A stretch of 64,000 bases of DNA from Hirudinaria manillensis (lineage: Eukaryota; Annelida; Clitellata; Hirudinida; Hirudinidae): contig CM067533.1 in NCBI GenBank assembly GCA_034509925.1, forward strand, positions 7,550,035-7,614,034, read 5' to 3'. Below, one piece after another: positions 11,714 through 40,877 of the stretch; position 1 is the stretch's first letter; every line of letters begins with the position of its first letter. A program made the translations under genes and the position numbers. Below the pieces are notes generated by a model. It made no database searches. It was not told the DNA's origin and was given only the letters and a program-made list of their open reading frames with translations.

Positions 11714-14700
11714 TCACTGGGCCCCTCTGGTCGCCACCGACTCCCGAACGAAGTGCTTGGGTGCATCCGCGAAGGAGAACTTGAGTCTGTAGGCTTCGGC
11801 GAGGATCAGCCGCATTTCCTCGTCCCTCCAGTGATGGGTAGGAAAGTTCTGGAGCAACAGCATGAGGCCCTGGCGAGCAAAAAAGAAAAAAACATAATTT
11901 TTTTTTATTAATTAACAATTTAAACGAATTAAAACGAAGAATTAAAATTCAGAGTTAATCTTGAAAAATGTAGCACCACGTCGTTTTGCAGCCGCATTCC
12001 TGCCAAAAACATCCTCAGCTAATCATGGAATATTAATCATCCCAGGATTGACTTTAAAAACTATTATCAAAAATTATTATTATCATTATTATTATTATTG
12101 TTATTATTAAAACTATTTTTTTAAAAATCAGGAACGTCATTTCCCTAACCCAGGTTTAGCGATGGAGCAGATTCGACCAAACGGGGGGTACCTGTGGTCC
12201 TCCCCAGCCACCCCCCCCAAATTACTTTTAAAATTACAATTCAAATCATCATCATCATCGACATGCAATCTCATCTTATCTTACATGAAAGTCCCTCTCT
12301 TTCTGAAGAACCCCCGAGAACTTTGTGAGGAAAGCGGCGCAGACGTACAGATGGAAGGAGGCAAAGCCGTCAGGTTCGGACTGCAATTTAAGTAATTAAT
12401 TAATTAGTTAAATTAATTTAAGTAATTATTTAATTAGTTAAATTGTTCAATTAATAGTTTAATTACTTATTACAAGGTGACCGAGTTGCAGCAACAACAA
12501 CATAACTGGTTGTGAGATGATTATTATAATTCATCACATGAAAAACACGTCAGAAAAACTTAATTTGAAATTAGATTTAGTTTTTAAAACTAAAAAAGAA
12601 AGAGCCCCTGTATCTTATGTGTATGGCGCTATATAAATGACATATTATTATTATTATTAATATTATAATTAAAGAACATTTACTTATGGCAATAATGACA
12701 GATAGCTTGGCAATCGATACATTTATAAAAAATAAAATTATTTACCAAACAATTTAATAAATATTAAACTAAAATGAATCATTGGAGCACGTTGCAAGCA
12801 AATCAACGAACCAGGTAAGTGTCCCAGAGTCTGACGATGCACCTGAGAGGCAATTCCCTCATCAAGAGATTGTTCATCCATCGAAAGGTGAACTGGAGAT
12901 ATTCCACCCTATGGCTCTCCAGGTGGCAGTGGAGTCTGTCTGGATTGGAGATTTAATAATAATAATAATAATTATTATTATTATTGTTGGGTAATTATTT
13001 AATTATTAGTTGATTGATTGGATATAATAATAAGCTGATATAATTATTCATTCTGATTTTAATTCCGAATAATAAATATAATTTATTTGAATTTTGAATA
13101 ATAGCATTTAATGAATATTTCTGGATTCAATCTCGCTTTTAATTCAATTTGGAACAAGATTTGGAGAAACAAGGCATCAATGCGTTCCACATGCTTTGGC
13201 ATTTGTTTAGCATGTCATTAGCAAAATGCACTTCTGATTGGTTGTAAGATGATGATGATGATGATGATGATAGCAAATGATTGGTCATCAAATATCGAGC
13301 TTATGATGCCCAGTTATGAGATCTAATTCTAGAAGGTAAACATCTTGAAATTAAAAAAAAAAAACAAATAAAAGAAAGAAAACTATTCATAAACATGCCT
13401 ATAATAACAATGCAAAAAATAAATTATTATAATCATCCAAGGAATAAATCATTTACAATCAACTGTTGAATAAATTATTACAATCGAATAAATTATTATA
13501 ATTGATCGATGAATAAATTATTATAATCCAATATTATTGGCCACTCAACTGTCTATCCTGCTGATCAGCTCCTTGAGTTGCGTGATGCGCGTCTGGATGC
13601 CCGGTTGGGCGAACGTGTAGTTGTCCTGAATGCCATCGAGGAGCTTCGAGAAGCACCAGTAGCAGTCCGCCTCCAAGTTCTGGAGACTCTCCTCTGCCAG
13701 GGTGGAGACCACGAACGTTTCGACGCTAGACTCTGGAAAAAAAAGCAGACGACTTTGTGAATCGGCGGGGTTTCCGTAGGCGACGAGTTTTACGTTGGGT
13801 TGTTACTTTGAGGAATGCAGAATTTGAATATTATGATATCCTAAGGATTGAATTGAGATCGTGAGGGGGGTCTGTCAGTCTGAAGGGTGATGATGATGAA
13901 ATATCTGATGATGTGTGTGATGACAAGGACAATAATGTTTTCACAACAATTGTATCATTTGTTTTAGTAGATTACAATCAATATAATTATATTATAATTA
14001 ACTATATTGTAATCAAGATAATTATGTCTTATAAACTGTTTAAGATGAAATTCCTCAATACTTATTTCAGGTAATACTCGTCATAAAAAAAAAGAAATGT
14101 ACTTCAAAAATGTTTCAGAATTGGACTTGAGTCTGAAAATGTCACAAACTTGTCTCGCACGCTCACTAGCATGAGAACAACATGCGAATTGTAAACGTAC
14201 AGGCTGTAAACACACAGCTCAGGATCAATTCAGATACAAACAAGATACAAACATGAGTACACATCAAAGTGTATCTCTGAATAGCACATGATATCAGCAG
14301 CAAACAAATCACAGACCAAACACAATTTTCAGACATTAGGATCTTATAACCTTCACGAAGGTGATATTAGTGACAGATTTCAGATTATCCTGTGGTCCAT
14401 GGATAACAATAATAATAACAACCACAAAAATAATCAAATACTAATAAACCAACAACAACAATTAAACGATTTTAATCGTTAACTGATAATAATTATGATG
14501 ACACCTCCTCCACAATTCGCATCACCTGTTTCCGAAACCCACCTTTCCCCAGATATTCCGCGAGGAAGACCACGAAGAAGGGCGTGACAAGGTCGTTCAT
14601 TCCCTGAACGTATCCGCTTGCAGGATGCCTGATCGCCCAGATGTACAGGATCCTCTCGAAGATCTGGAAAAAGGAAAGAAGGAACATGAGTAACGTCATC

Positions 14701-17473
14701 CGAATCCTGGAATTGAACCACAGACCAACGAGTCGACAACTTCGAATGTCGCTTTATGAGATCTCAAGACTATTGAAGCTGATTTAACAGCCTCAGAGGA
14801 ATTCAAAATTGTGAAATAAATTATTATTACTATTATAAATTAGTTAATTATAAACTGCACAAAAAGAGAGCACATAAATTGACCTCTTGAACGGTTTCTT
14901 GTTGGAAGAGAAGGACCGAGGGACTCATCCTGGGTACGTCGATTTGAATCTGGAACAAAACAAAAAACAATGGACATACAGATGGATGGGCCAGTGGATA
15001 GATGTATGGGCCAGTGGATGGATGGATGGATAAGTGGATTGAAAAGATTCTAGAGAGTCTTTTATAATTTTTGTGATTGGATGATTTTAGAACATCAAGT
15101 GTTGAATAATTGAAGTGTTGAACGGTTCAGAAACTGTTCACAGTTTGAATTGCAGACGACAAAGTTCACGCGACCGAATGAATGAATGAACGAATGCTTT
15201 GCAGATCTTGGACAAAAAAAACATTTGAATGAATGGAGACAAAAGCATAAAATTCAATGCATTAAATGAATTAAAATTGAATTAATGCACCAAACTTTCG
15301 TTCGAGTCCAACAGCAGAACGAGTTTCCACCTCGTAAAGGTAGCAAGAGGCAGGTGTGCAGCATTTAAAATTTTAAAGTGCAATAATTCTACACAGAATA
15401 ATGTGATTATTAAATTTTCATGGATCAAAGTCTGATCATCATCGTAGTCGTCGTCATCACCATCATCGTCGTCATCACACCATCATCATCATCGTCATCG
15501 CCGTCAGAGCAGGTTGTCGGATCAGCTGCTTCTGTAGCACTTAAAAGGATTCTTATGCCAGGACAAGATATTTATGAATCCAAGGACCTAATTTATGACA
15601 TTCAATTCTAATGCACTTAAAATCTCTTTCACGTTCCACAGAAATGGATTAAAAATAAATAAATAAACAATTAAATAATTTAAATTAAATTAAATAATAT
15701 ATCAATTATTTGAGAAATGACAAACAAACAAAAAAACTGCTATAATAATTAAAAATAAATAAAATATAATAAATAAAAAACTTAAAACTGATTCCCAGCC
15801 TCCTCTGCTGTGGCCATATTTGTCAAGGACGTTCAAGAGAACGTTTTAATGAAGCTTTTAAGAAGCACTTGAAAAATGATTTTATATTTTTTAGATTTTA
15901 TTATTAAGAAATAAAAACTATTCATAAATTTATTTAAATAATTATTTCAATTTTATTTTGACCTTTCGGTTTTTATTTCCTAATAAAAATTTATTATTAT
16001 GTAATTAATTTATTTATTTATTATTAGCAAATTTATTTCAACAAACATTATATAGATGCATGAGCAAGGATTTAAACCACTTTTACAGTTAATAATAATA
16101 ATAATAACAATAATAATATTTAATGATGATCATTAGCACAATATTAAGATGACAAATTATTCTTGTCCCTTTAAACTCATGATTGATTTTTTTTTTACAG
16201 ATTAAACTAAAAAATATAATCAACTGAATTAATTAACAAAATGAAACAAACACAAAGCTTTGTATGAAATCTTGCACAAAGCAGACATTTTGTATCTCAT
16301 CTCATTGACTTTTTGACTGAAAACAAGTCAAAAGTTCACGAAAAGTTTGGAACATTGGATACGATATCATGAAACCATAACTTGTTTGTAAACAAATATT
16401 TTAATGACAATTGCATAATAATGAGGAACAAATAAAAGTCAAAGAGTGGCTAGGAGACCATTAAGCCCACCATGCATCAGTTTTATGACCACCAAATGCT
16501 CATGAATATTCAATGACAACCTGTCTGTGTGTCTCTTGGTGGATCTCCTGATGTCTGGTGCTGTAATACTGCTCCAGGTAGTTGTGGTACTCCTTCCTCT
16601 TCTTCTCCAGCATGCTTTCACGTCTGTCTGTCGTGGCAGGAAGGTAACCCTGGGAGCAGAAGTCGTATTAAAATGACGATCCGACGTCTTCGGAGATGTT
16701 TGGAGAGATCAACTCACCGAAAGAAGTTTCCAAACGAGGGGTCGATATCTCGACGGAATGCCCGACCAGCTCTGCTCCTTCAGAGCCTCTGTTGAAATTT
16801 TTCAATAAAAAAAGTATGAAAGAATAGTTGTGAGAGTTTAGAATTCTTGGAGCCTTAGTGCTTCATCGGAAAGTGTTGTCTCTTTCATTTGGACTCACCT
16901 AAATTGACGGTAGAGCAATTCAGAAGAGATGAAAATTTTTCCAGTTTGATGTCGTCTTGCTCGTGAGAGTTCGAGGGCATCAGACTTTGAACGGATTTGT
17001 TTCCCAACTGGCGAGGCTGAGGGAAGCTCGATTGACAAGATAACGGAGAAAATGAATCTGTAAGCCATGAAACAGACTCTCAATGCAAAGAATTCATTTC
17101 TCTTAAAAATAAATTTCAATGACAAACTCGGATTTTCACGCGATTTTGTGCTGGGGCCACGATTACCAGCACTGCACGCAGAATCGTGAGATGAACACTG
17201 TTTTGAGTTTGAACTTGGCAACGTGTTAGAATTGATTGCATTTGAGAGGTTGTTATGCTTCAATTGATTGCTGTTCTTTCGAGAACACAGTCTTATGACG
17301 TCGTCGTCTCCATCGTCCCATGCATCGTTGGTCTTTTCTTGGAAATCAGAAAACGAGTCACGAGATCCTATCTTTCCGAAGCGATCCTTCTTCCCCAAAT
17401 CACCTCTGAAATTAAATCTAAATTCACCTATGCTCCGATAAAAACTTGAGTCTAAAAGTTACCTTGCTTTCAT
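11714..17473 (-). CDS. TBC1D22: TBC1 domain family member 22-type Rab GTPase-activating protein
   Basis: Predicted GTPase-activating protein for a Rab GTPase; vertebrate TBC1D22A/B act at the Golgi. Exons on the minus strand: 17463-17473, 17140-17405, 16899-17057, 16718-16788, 16521-16649, 14884-14949, 14543-14663, 13550-13732, 12812-12939, 12285-12380 and 11714-11869. They join in phase to 461 residues, against about 505-517 in vertebrates. The low-complexity N-terminus (1-140) is poorly conserved. The TBC domain runs from about 155 to 430: IPSRYRPLVW (R161, W165), the arginine-finger motif I213xxD216xxR219 and the glutamine-finger motif Y252xQ254 are all present. The stretch IWAIRHPASGYVQGMNDLV identifies the TBC1D22 subfamily. 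FRWMNNLLMREL and RLWDTYL follow, and the protein ends in GAQ plus stop. Exon 2 could instead end at 17128, adding four residues. Exon 1 encodes only MKA plus two bases. Confidence 0.92.
12601..12660 (+). mobile_element. Truncated retroelement 3' tail ending in (ATT)n
   Basis: The phrase GTATGGCGCTATATAAATGA followed by an ATT microsatellite resembles the 3' ends of many LINE/SINE families of aquatic invertebrates. It lies in a TBC1D22 intron. The family is unassigned, and the call rests on remembered similarity. Confidence 0.45.
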
Positions 17474-18907
17474 TGCAGCTTTAACAGGAAAAGATCGCCA
17501 GCTGAATCAATCCATTAATAGAATTTGAACAAATAAATACGAAATAGTTCAAATAATCTCAGGTAAAGATGGTCGAGAGCCTAAAAATTATTTAAGCATT
17601 TTAAAAGTAACATTGGTGTCTTAATAAGTACGTGATTTTACTTTGTAACAACTGTCATCTTAGCAATAACAACGCCAACGGGCCACCCCTCAATGCTACT
17701 AAAACCGGACGATAACTTTAACAGAAACAAATTGCATTTAAAATAAAAAAATAAAACCGTTAAAAATATATAAATGTAACGAATTTAACTTGTGCATCCA
17801 AAAATAGTGTCGTTTAAATAATGCGCAAGAGTGGAATCATTTCTGGCTTTCCGGCGCCAACGAGTCAGTGAAATGTGACAATCTCTACCGATAAAATGTT
17901 ATTAAAACTAATGGATACAGAGTTTAATCTAACAAGACTGTGAACAATCAAACAAATGAATTCAAATTTAATAGTTATAAAATTATAAATAGCGCGTTTG
18001 CTAAAATGAACTTTGCTTTTTTGAATAAGTTGCAACTTATAAACCGATATTTTCTTAAAACATTTTAAGATAACTTTACGGGAAGCTAGAGTATAATTAA
18101 TGAAAAGAAGAAAATTGCACTGGAGAGGAAAATCATGAAAAAGACAGAGAATGAAACAATTATTGCAAATTAATTTGACATGTGGAGAATCCCAGTGATG
18201 CAATTTTCAATAAAATACCTGCCGATATTTCCAAAATTCTCAAGTATTCTTCTACAAAAACAAGACGGAACATTGGAATAACTTGGTAATTAATAATAAT
18301 AAGTTGACAAAATTGATTTATCATATTAAACTAAAAAAAAATAGTTGTTCCTCTTTCTTGTCTTCAGATGAATTCCAATGTCACCATTTGATGACCAATA
18401 TCAAATGACGGGGGAAATTAGCAAAATTTTAAATTAAATCGAATTTGGGGAGTTAAAAAAAACTATTTTCGCTGATTTAATTTGCTCTGTTCATGCATCC
18501 TGGTGACTAAACTTTAATTGCTCAACCGGGACTCCGTCTAATAAATGAAATTAACAATTAGTTTTCACTTTAAAATGTCCTGAATTTTGAAAATTAATTT
18601 AAAATCTCAGCTGATTAGCAGACGTCACAAGCTTCTTTCACCTGACTTTCCAATTGAAGCTCTTTATCCCGGGCCTCGAGAGCTTTTACGAGCACCTTTG
18701 TTTTCATTATTCGCCGAAGTTTTCTGCTGTGACCAACTGTTCCTAGCGTATGATGCCTTGCTAATCTCGCGCTACGAATTACGAAATAGAAGTTAAGTGG
18801 TTTTAATTCCGAGATCGGATTAAGGCTGTTGATTTCAAATGGGTTTCGGTAAGGAACTGAACAGCTTCTGCTATCACATCGTTGATCTCATCTGATATGC
18901 GGCAAAG
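17474..18907. promoter_or_regulatory. Shared upstream region of two divergent genes
   Basis: About 1.4 kb separates the TBC1D22 ATG (minus) from the phospholipase ATG (plus). No other exon is visible, and it carries fewer microsatellites than the flanking introns. It should hold both promoters and 5'UTRs. No unambiguous TATA box was located. Confidence 0.5.
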
Positions 18908-32575
<13,668 letters not shown>

Positions 32576-34010
32576 GGTCGCCGACGAGGTTGCCATGGAA
32601 TGGAAATCTGCAGCAATTTGTAAATAATCCTTTTTTTTGTCTCCACATTTCCAACCTCTCCGTATGCAATTCAATGGCATGCCGTTCTCGATTTTTCTTC
32701 TGTCATTCATTCGTTCATTCGTAAAGTCCTGATTCATCCCTTGTCCACTCAACTGTTAGATACATATTTTTGTCCGAGCTTTGCTCCTAGAGATGATTTC
32801 GACCGTCATTCCTCCTCCTCCTCCTCCTCTTCCTCAGCAGTGAGTCATCAACTTCCTAGATTGGTGAAGAGATGGCTACTCATTAAAATTCGTTTTTCTT
32901 CTACCCACCTCCAAATACCTCCACTGAACTCGATCTTACATTCCTCAATTGCTGAGCACATAAGGCACGTAATGCAGCTTAAAACGATGTGTGCGTAAAA
33001 CTCTCTCAGGCCCATTTCTTAACATCTACATCAGCGATGACATTGACGTTAAATGTCACGCTAGTAATACCTAGGAGTGGTACTGGCAAGTCTTACCCCA
33101 TGCCCCCAACTCCCCCCTTGACGATTTCGTATGTCTGTGATAATAGCACCATGACATTCAAGAATGTCCAAGAATGTTTTCTATTCTTGTCTCTCCGTGT
33201 TTTACACGACGATGACGTGGTTTCGTGTGACGTCGTCGTGGTTTTTAAAGTAACGTGTCTTAGACGAATGTAAAATTCCAGCTTCTAATTCCACACACAC
33301 TGCGTGTATTTTTGACTGTTTTCGTGATTCGAGATGTTTCTCTCCTAAAGGTTTTCGTGGATTTGTTTATATTCGGACCTGCCACTTTCCTTTAATGTTT
33401 TTTTTTTCATATGCAAAGTTTGTGAAATCGTAAGTTCCGAACTGCTCTGCGGATAAGTAGATTAGGACGACCCCATCGGTCTCACTCCGATTCCCCGATA
33501 CCTCAGTACGTGGCCCCGAAGTGTGCCTTTCCATGTTGTTGCTTCAGGAGAAGAAGAAGATGGAGAGTCAAAATCTAATTTGACTGCTTTAGCTTGCAAG
33601 TTAGGCTTAACAACTCGGTGACCTTAAGCTCGCAAGGTCAAACTTGACGTCCCCGTTTAATTTGAATATCTTAAATTTCCATGCACTCTATGAAGTCAGA
33701 GTTCTGAAGGGTCATGGGTTTGCATTCTTGTCGATGATTTTTTGCAACTCGTGCTGAATTTTAAGAAATATTAATAATAATAATAATAATAATAATTCAT
33801 CGATTCGACAATAAAAGTATACGAAGCGCCAGAAGCAAACTCAATCGTTCGAGTCATTTGAATCTCCTTTTCGTTCGTTCTCTGCTTTGAGATGAATTCT
33901 TCATTTCCGGAGACTCCCTAACGGCGTCTGCTTCTTCCTTTTCCCTCTGGAAATCAAATCTTGTTGTTATTTACTTAAAATTGAGGGGGGAAAGAGAGGG
34001 GAGCGACATA
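32576..34010. other. Convergent 3' ends of phospholipase and ANKRD42
   Basis: Tail-to-tail intergenic region of about 1.4 kb. It probably holds both 3'UTRs. AATAAA at 33810-33815 is a possible plus-strand poly(A) signal but is far from the stop. No coding exon is seen. Confidence 0.45.
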
Positions 34011-36995
<2,985 letters not shown>

Positions 36996-37524
36996 TAGGT
37001 CTGCCAATTATTTTATATTAATTAATTAACAATCATAAATGGATTTGATCTGCCAAGTATTTCCGCAATTCACGAACCAACGCATTTTCTGTTGGGGGAT
37101 TTCGATGCCATAACAACGGGGCATCGCGAAGTGGAAGATTCCTACAACTTGAACCAGAAAATGTTTATATAATTAACCTTTCGCCTGTTCAAATTTTTAA
37201 ATGTCACGAATATCTAAGTACATATCTAAGTTCTTGAATCTATGATTAAACGTAAATGCACTCTATCGATCAATGAGAAAAAACGGAAAAATATTTTAGC
37301 GCGGCCAGCAGGTCCCAGGGGTTCTAATGATGGCAACCCTACCGCTTTGGTGACTTCACCAGCTGTAATTTGCCGTTATTCCATCCCATTCACCAAACAT
37401 TTAAACCGCAACCTGAGCCCAACCAAACCCAAAGTTATCCAGCTATTATAATGATATCTTGCCAAAGTATGGATACCCCTCTAAATCAATGACTGGCATC
37501 TAATCAAAACAAAATGGAAAATTA

Positions 37525-37530
37525 TTTATT
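37525..37530 (-). terminator. Candidate poly(A) signal of BTB-ZF gene A
   Basis: AATAAA on the minus strand about 180 bp after the stop codon. The position is suitable, but the region is AT-rich and chance matches are frequent. Confidence 0.3.
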
Positions 37531-37705
37531 CAACTTGGAAGAACACGACAAAAGATTTTGTTTTTGGCATTGCCGAGCGATCGATCGGCCAGTGAAATGC
37601 TAATAAACTTGTTAATAAACTTAAATAGAATTCATAACAACATGCTAAACGAGGCCGAATCACGACACGAGAAGAGAAGATTCCCGAGGGGAGCTCGGGG
37701 AGCTA

Positions 37706-39163
37706 CTAATGCTGCTTCATTCTGACCGTGCTGTTCATTTGGTTCGGTTCTCTGAGCTTGATGTTGACTTGGTGGATGCGCAGGCAGTGGATCCGCAAGT
37801 CGAGCCGGTTCTTGTAGGACTTCGTGCAGAGGTGGCAATGGTAGGGCTTCTCTCCCGTATGAGTTCGGACGTGGGTCTGGAGGTGAGATCGCTGGGAGAA
37901 CTTGTTTCCGCAGTAGCTGCACTCGAACGGCCTCTCCCCGGTGTGAATGCGATTGTGCTGCACCAAGTTCAGCATGGCGGAAAACGTTTTCCCGCAAGTC
38001 TGGCAGGCAAACGGTCGTTCCCCGGTGTGCATCCTGGTGTGGGAAATCATCTGCGACTTGAAAGCGAATCCCTTTCCGCACTCTGCGCACTGGAAAGGCT
38101 TCGTCTCGGAGTGGGCCATGACCGTGTGCAGCTTGATGGAAGTCCGAGATGCGTACTGTTTGTTGCAATACTCGCAGACGAATACTTCTCTCCCGCTTTC
38201 GGTTTTCGAACTGCCGCTTCCCGCGATCCCCTTTCGATGGGCCTTGTAAATGTGACAATTCAAGGTCGACTCCTTGGAGAAAGTCTTTCCGCATTCCGTG
38301 CAGAGATTCCAGTCGGACTTGGTTTCCTTGGAATGAACTTTTGCCAGGTGATTTTGCATCTCGGCCTTTCCAGTTATGGCGAGGCCGCAAAGTTCGCACA
38401 GGTTCGGTTTCGTTTCCTCTGCATGGATCTGGAGGTGTCGGTCGAGATTGATTTTTTTGCTGAAGGATTTGTTGCACAAGTCACAGGTCCAGACTTTTTT
38501 TGAGGAGTCGTTGGATGGAGGAGTTTCTTCGATGTAACTAGATGTTCCGAAGGCAAAAGAGCCATCTTCGGGAATCAGCTTTCCTTCTTCTGCAAGGGAA
38601 ACCAGAGTGTTCCCGTCGACCTCAGTTTTGAAAATATTTATCCTGCCGTCCTCTTCGGAGAAATCGTTGGCATAAGATTCAGGGAAAACTTCGTCATCCA
38701 TCAAGTCTTTATCATCTTCCCTGAAGAAAAAAAATTCAAATCGAACGTAGAAAAATAGCAGAAAGAGAAAACCAAAGAAAGTATACTTTTTGTAGGTGAC
38801 AATAAATTCCCCATTTTTCCCAAGATCAATGCCAAACTGTGAGAAGGACTCAATGAGGTTCGGTGGAATTTTGCATTCCTGTTCGTCCTCTTTGAAGGGT
38901 AGATAGAGTCTTCCGGTGTAAATATAGTCGAGTATCACGCTCATTAACTCCGGGTCAACACCGGGCAGCCTGATGTAGTAGGCCTCGGGCTTCTGATATT
39001 GGTGGTAAATAGATTCAAAAAATGATGAGGCGGCTGCCAGGATGATGCTGTGGGCCCGAAACTGTTTGTTTCCGACCAAGAGGAATGTATCGCAAAGAAA
39101 ATTTTTCTTTCTGAATACGGCACATTGCGATGCCAGACTAGCAAAGTATTCCGTAGTTTCCAT
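37706..39163 (-). CDS. BTB/POZ and C2H2 zinc-finger transcription factor A
   Basis: Probable DNA-binding transcriptional regulator. Two coding exons: 38787-39163 and 37706-38720, 463 residues. The BTB domain covers about residues 20-115 (FLCDTFLLVGNKQFRAHS, LDYIYTGRLYLP). An acidic linker (127-200) follows, then eight C2H2 fingers from about 203 to 441; the last four have TGERPF/TGEKPY linkers, and a tail ends NSTVRMKQH. The start METTEYF aligns with the start of paralogue B. An in-frame Met ten codons upstream lies across a 3' splice site (CAATTTCAG, last base 39178), so I treat it as 5'UTR or intron. The 66-bp intron (38721-38786) has GT/AG ends, is divisible by three and lacks stops, so unspliced RNA stays open. 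Specific orthology (a ZBTB or Drosophila gene) is not assigned. Confidence 0.88.
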   Translation of the reverse strand: METTEYFASLASQCAVFRKKNFLCDTFLLVGNKQFRAHSIILAAASSFFESIYHQYQKPEAYYIRLPGVDPELMSVILDYIYTGRLYLPFKEDEQECKIPPNLIESFSQFGIDLGKNGEFIVTYKKYTFFGFLFLLFFYVRFEFFFFREDDKDLMDDEVFPESYANDFSEEDGRINIFKTEVDGNTLVSLAEEGKLIPEDGSFAFGTSSYIEETPPSNDSSKKVWTCDLCNKSFSKKINLDRHLQIHAEETKPNLCELCGLAITGKAEMQNHLAKVHSKETKSDWNLCTECGKTFSKESTLNCHIYKAHRKGIAGSGSSKTESGREVFVCEYCNKQYASRTSIKLHTVMAHSETKPFQCAECGKGFAFKSQMISHTRMHTGERPFACQTCGKTFSAMLNLVQHNRIHTGERPFECSYCGNKFSQRSHLQTHVRTHTGEKPYHCHLCTKSYKNRLDLRIHCLRIHQVNIKLREPNQMNSTVRMKQH

Positions 39164-39177
39164 TTTATCGACAAATC

Positions 39178-40877
39178 CTGAAATTGGAAACAACTTAATG
39201 AAGAATTTGTCTCCAAATGATTAGCAGCAAACAATCCCAACATGTATGAAAGGAGGATGTTGAAATATTGTGCTTTTGAAAACAAAATTGAAAAAGTCCA
39301 GTGGGTGCAGTTTTTTTGTTAATCAACCTTATATCTCCAAAGACTAGAATTTTAATATTAAGCTTTTTATTCAAAATCTCAAGTCAGTGCTTTTAATAGG
39401 AATCCTCTCAATTAAATTCTTAAACCAATTCATCATGATTGATAATTCAGTCTGCATTGAGACCAAAATTTACCCTAAGGATTCATCGCTTTAAACTATT
39501 TGTTCATTTCGCGACAAAATACGCTCTAATATCAAAGAGGAGTTGTTTACTCCTAAATTACAGTGTCTAGCAAATAATACGACAACTTTTCCTCTGTAAA
39601 CATTACTGACGATAGCTACAATGAACAACAGAATATAAATTCATCCATAGAACATCGAATCATTAAGCATTTCGAGCAAATGCTAAGATGTCGTGGCAGT
39701 AGCGCAATACTGATAGGAATCAAATCGTCTGTTGGCTTACAATGTCTGATAAAACTCTGGAACAATTGAACAAATATAATCTAATTGGAAAGATCGAATT
39801 CCAGAACACAAAGAGCTACAATGCCAATAAATATCTAACCGGAAAGGCGACCGACGCTATTTTGGTACACTGCTTATTTATAAATGACAAATTTCAGTTG
39901 TTAATTTGTGACGCGTTAAAGCAACCGATAAATGTTGATTATTGGTTATATTTTAAATAATATATTATTAAATAATTTCAAACCTTCTATGCATAGATCC
40001 AAGTAATTTAAACAAAAGCAGAAGTAATCAATCGATAAGGTATTCAGGAAAGTTGTCTTTACAGGCAACAAAGCTTTGGAAGTTTAATCCAATTTTTATT
40101 TTTGTAGTGTCATATTTTATTTGCGTAAAACATATTAATGATATTGAGTGGCTAAGTTAATTTTTAGTTTTTGGTCCTTGAAATGATTACCGTATGCTCT
40201 CGGGATTCGCACTTTATTTTCTTTTAGGACTAACCCACTGGAGATGCTTCAACGTTTTATATTTGTAACGTATTGAACCAGTTTCTAATCATAAGTAAGC
40301 TTTTGATTGAAGTTACTAGGGTATCAAAGGTTGAAGGTGTCAATCTATCAATCTTGGAATTTAGCAATAGTCATCCCAAATAACTAAGTCTGTTATTTTT
40401 ATCAGTTGGATAGCTTTCATAACATTATATATTCCATCTCTGTGATGGTAACTCATCAGTCTTCCACCTTTTTTTACTTAAATTTAAACCAAATAAACTG
40501 ATAGAACTATTAGATTTGTTTCAGAAGTCACCAGAATCTTGCTTCATCACAATGGCAAAATATTTCTTGGATACATGAATTTGTTGTATCATTCAATATT
40601 CCCTACTGGTATGTTTAGTGATAATGTTTCAGATTGGTGTACTGCTTGTAACAAAGGAAATTAAAAATATTGTAAATTAATCCCCCCAAAACAATGTATT
40701 CTGGCAATGTCGAGTAGTTCAACGTCTGATTAAATACATAACTGAGTTCAAAATAGCTTTTATAATTAAACCGAGTCAACTCAAACAAAACAAGACGAAG
40801 GTTGTATAACAACGGTTTCAGCAAAAGTCGATTAAATGAAAATGTAAAAATAAATCAAGAGTAAAAAATAAAACAAT
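39178..40877. other. Intergenic between the tandem BTB-ZF genes
   Basis: About 1.7 kb holding the upstream region of gene A and the 3' side of gene B. It has few repeats and no recognisable coding exon; the small frame at 39742-39960 has no family resemblance. Confidence 0.45.

Noticed and set aside
37709-38503. 264-codon plus-strand frame over BTB-ZF A
   Set aside because: Antisense of the zinc-finger exon; the minus frame has eight regular C2H2 fingers.
39742-39960. 72-codon plus-strand frame between the BTB-ZF genes
   Set aside because: Reads plausibly but has no family match, no splice context and ordinary AT-rich codon makeup.
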